Shown piece after piece: positions 48,113 to 49,059 of a stretch of DNA of 49,059 bases; position 1 is the first letter of the stretch, and each line of letters opens with the position of its first letter. Under the pieces are notes generated by a model, which had not been told where the DNA came from, made no database searches, and saw nothing but the letters and a program-made list of their open reading frames with translations. The position numbers were made by a program, and so were the translations under genes. This DNA comes from Lachnoclostridium sp. An14. Lineage in GTDB: Bacteria; Bacillota; Clostridia; Lachnospirales; Lachnospiraceae. The DNA is taken from assembly GCF_002160755.1 (NCBI RefSeq), contig NZ_NFLE01000031.1:1-49059 (forward strand), in the 5' to 3' direction.

Positions 48113-49059
48113 TTACAGATTTATGATCTGCTCCAAATGTTTTTCGGGGTTTGTTCCGATTGCATACCGTTTCTTTTTCATGCTTAATGGTTTATTCCCT
48201 ACCTCTATCATTTTTAAGATACTTATTGATAACTTCCTCATGATATTTAGATTATACGATGCCTGCTTTTCCAGCGTATGGTTCCCATCCTCTCGGAACG
48301 TCACATCCAAATGCCAATGATAACTTTCTACTTTCCAATGACCCCTTACGACTCGCGCGGCGTCTTCTATCTCTGTTGACAGGCTGCTTATAAAATATCT
48401 TTCCTCTATTTGCTCCTTCCCGTCTGCTCCCTTTATCGTGTTCCGCGTCAATAGAATGCTTTTCAGTCCGGGCCATGCCTTTTTCTGGCTTAACCAACCG
48501 ATATCTTCTGTCTGCCAGTACTCCCTCTTTTCTACTTTCCCTCTTGCTTTTTCCACTGTCTTTTTATAGGCGCATTTTTCCCGCAGCTCCGGGTCTGAGA
48601 AATAAAGCCTCACATCTTCATATAAGCTCCCCTGATTCCCTTTTAACGCCAGTACATAGTCCGCCCGTTTCTGTCGAATTTTCTTCGCGATTTCCGTCTG
48701 CGTCCCCATGGCGTCCGTTGTAATGATACATCCTTTTATCGTTAGACTGTCCAGCAGTTCGGGGATGGCCATGATTTCATTTGTCTTTTCCTCTACCCGT
48801 TTTTGACCCAGGCAAAAGCCGTTCTCATCCACAGCACTGACAATATGGTTCCCTTTCTGGTTTTTATTTCCATTTCCCCTTTGGGTTTTTCCATCAATGG
48901 CAAGCAGTTTCCTGATTTTTTCTCCTTCCTCACGATTCAACATTTCGTTCCATTTTTTCTGGAATTGCTCCAAAAATTCCGACGGCACCATCGCAAATAC
49001 CCTCTGGATTGTATCATGGGAGGGAATCCCATTGGGAAGTTCCAAATAATTTCGCAGAA
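48113..49059 (-). CDS. ISAs1-family transposase, N-terminus beyond the window
   Basis: At least 315 residues of an ISAs1-type DDE transposase. The frame stays open to the edge of the window, beginning LRNYLELPNGIPSHDT, a conserved segment of the family, so the gene starts outside. Catalytic residues are seen in LLAIDGKTQRG, IITTDAMGTQ and HWKVESYHWHLDVTF, in the usual DDE order. There are no frameshifts in the visible part, so the element may be active. I could not locate its terminal inverted repeat in the 110 bp between its stop codon and the pyrF promoter. Confidence 0.9.
   Translation of the reverse strand, partial: LRNYLELPNGIPSHDTIQRVFAMVPSEFLEQFQKKWNEMLNREEGEKIRKLLAIDGKTQRGNGNKNQKGNHIVSAVDENGFCLGQKRVEEKTNEIMAIPELLDSLTIKGCIITTDAMGTQTEIAKKIRQKRADYVLALKGNQGSLYEDVRLYFSDPELREKCAYKKTVEKARGKVEKREYWQTEDIGWLSQKKAWPGLKSILLTRNTIKGADGKEQIEERYFISSLSTEIEDAARVVRGHWKVESYHWHLDVTFREDGNHTLEKQASYNLNIMRKLSISILKMIEVGNKPLSMKKKRYAIGTNPEKHLEQIINL

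Noticed and set aside
1-49059. CRISPR array, rRNA genes, prophage or replication origin
   Set aside because: No regularly spaced repeats, rRNA-like sequence, phage structural genes or DnaA-box clusters were seen in the window.

Overview
The window looks like a chromosome segment of a GC-rich, anaerobic, gut-type member of the Clostridia, most likely Lachnospiraceae. The reasons are strong AGGAGG ribosome sites, a BirA-type biotin operator with a BioW/BioF pathway, a type 2 PyrF beside PyrK/PyrD, a UvrA2-type protein, an Rpn-type nuclease, a DUF6142 protein, a VanZ-like protein and a Hol-Tox-type small toxin. The species cannot be fixed from the sequence alone.

Layout. 1-3476: start of an unknown minus-strand gene, then a LysR regulator with the citrate lyase maturation genes citXG and citC, without citDEF. 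3481-5994: UvrA2-like ATPase. 6364-9561: a permease and an M20 amidohydrolase behind a 54-bp palindrome, followed by a TetR gene. 9645-10064: a complete-looking type I toxin-antitoxin locus (holin-like toxin plus convergent RNA). 10132-11983: second TetR, an unknown protein, a 45-codon gene with its own promoter and terminator, and a decayed tRNA-Glu. 12175-21156: a four-gene operon of very large and small DUF proteins (DUF4261, TPR-DUF4253, DUF4132, small partner). 21209-25670: two acetyltransferases, a candidate structured RNA, DUF3788 and GyrI-like proteins, a LysR regulator and an aspartate/glutamate racemase. 25642-28399: biotin genes with an S-component-like membrane protein under a perfect BirA box. 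28478-32225: purE-purM-purN-purD. 32376-36360: M29 aminopeptidase, DUF6142, VanZ-like, a small membrane protein and pyrE. 36651-44995: Rpn nuclease and an accessory cluster. 45181-48039: pyrF-pyrK-pyrD. 48113-end: ISAs1-family transposase, cut by the window edge.

The most unusual block is 37658-44772. It encodes a Tm-1-like (UPF0261) protein, a PEP-hydrolase-like TIM barrel, a DASS/SLC13 anion transporter and an aryl-sulfate sulfotransferase without an evident signal peptide, apparently in one operon. Beside it is a regulator that fuses a second, altered TIM barrel to an AraC DNA-binding domain. The two enzyme-like proteins correspond to the two halves of the plant Tm-1 protein. The block sits between pyrE and pyrFKD, which commonly lie together in Clostridia, so it looks inserted. 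I infer uptake and intracellular conversion of an anionic, perhaps sulfated aromatic, compound, sensed by the TIM-barrel regulator.

Other points of interest are the DUF4132 operon, which resembles conflict or immunity-type gene neighbourhoods but has no assigned function; the type I toxin locus with a visible Shine-Dalgarno-sequestering leader; and the BirA-controlled candidate uptake protein for a biotin precursor.
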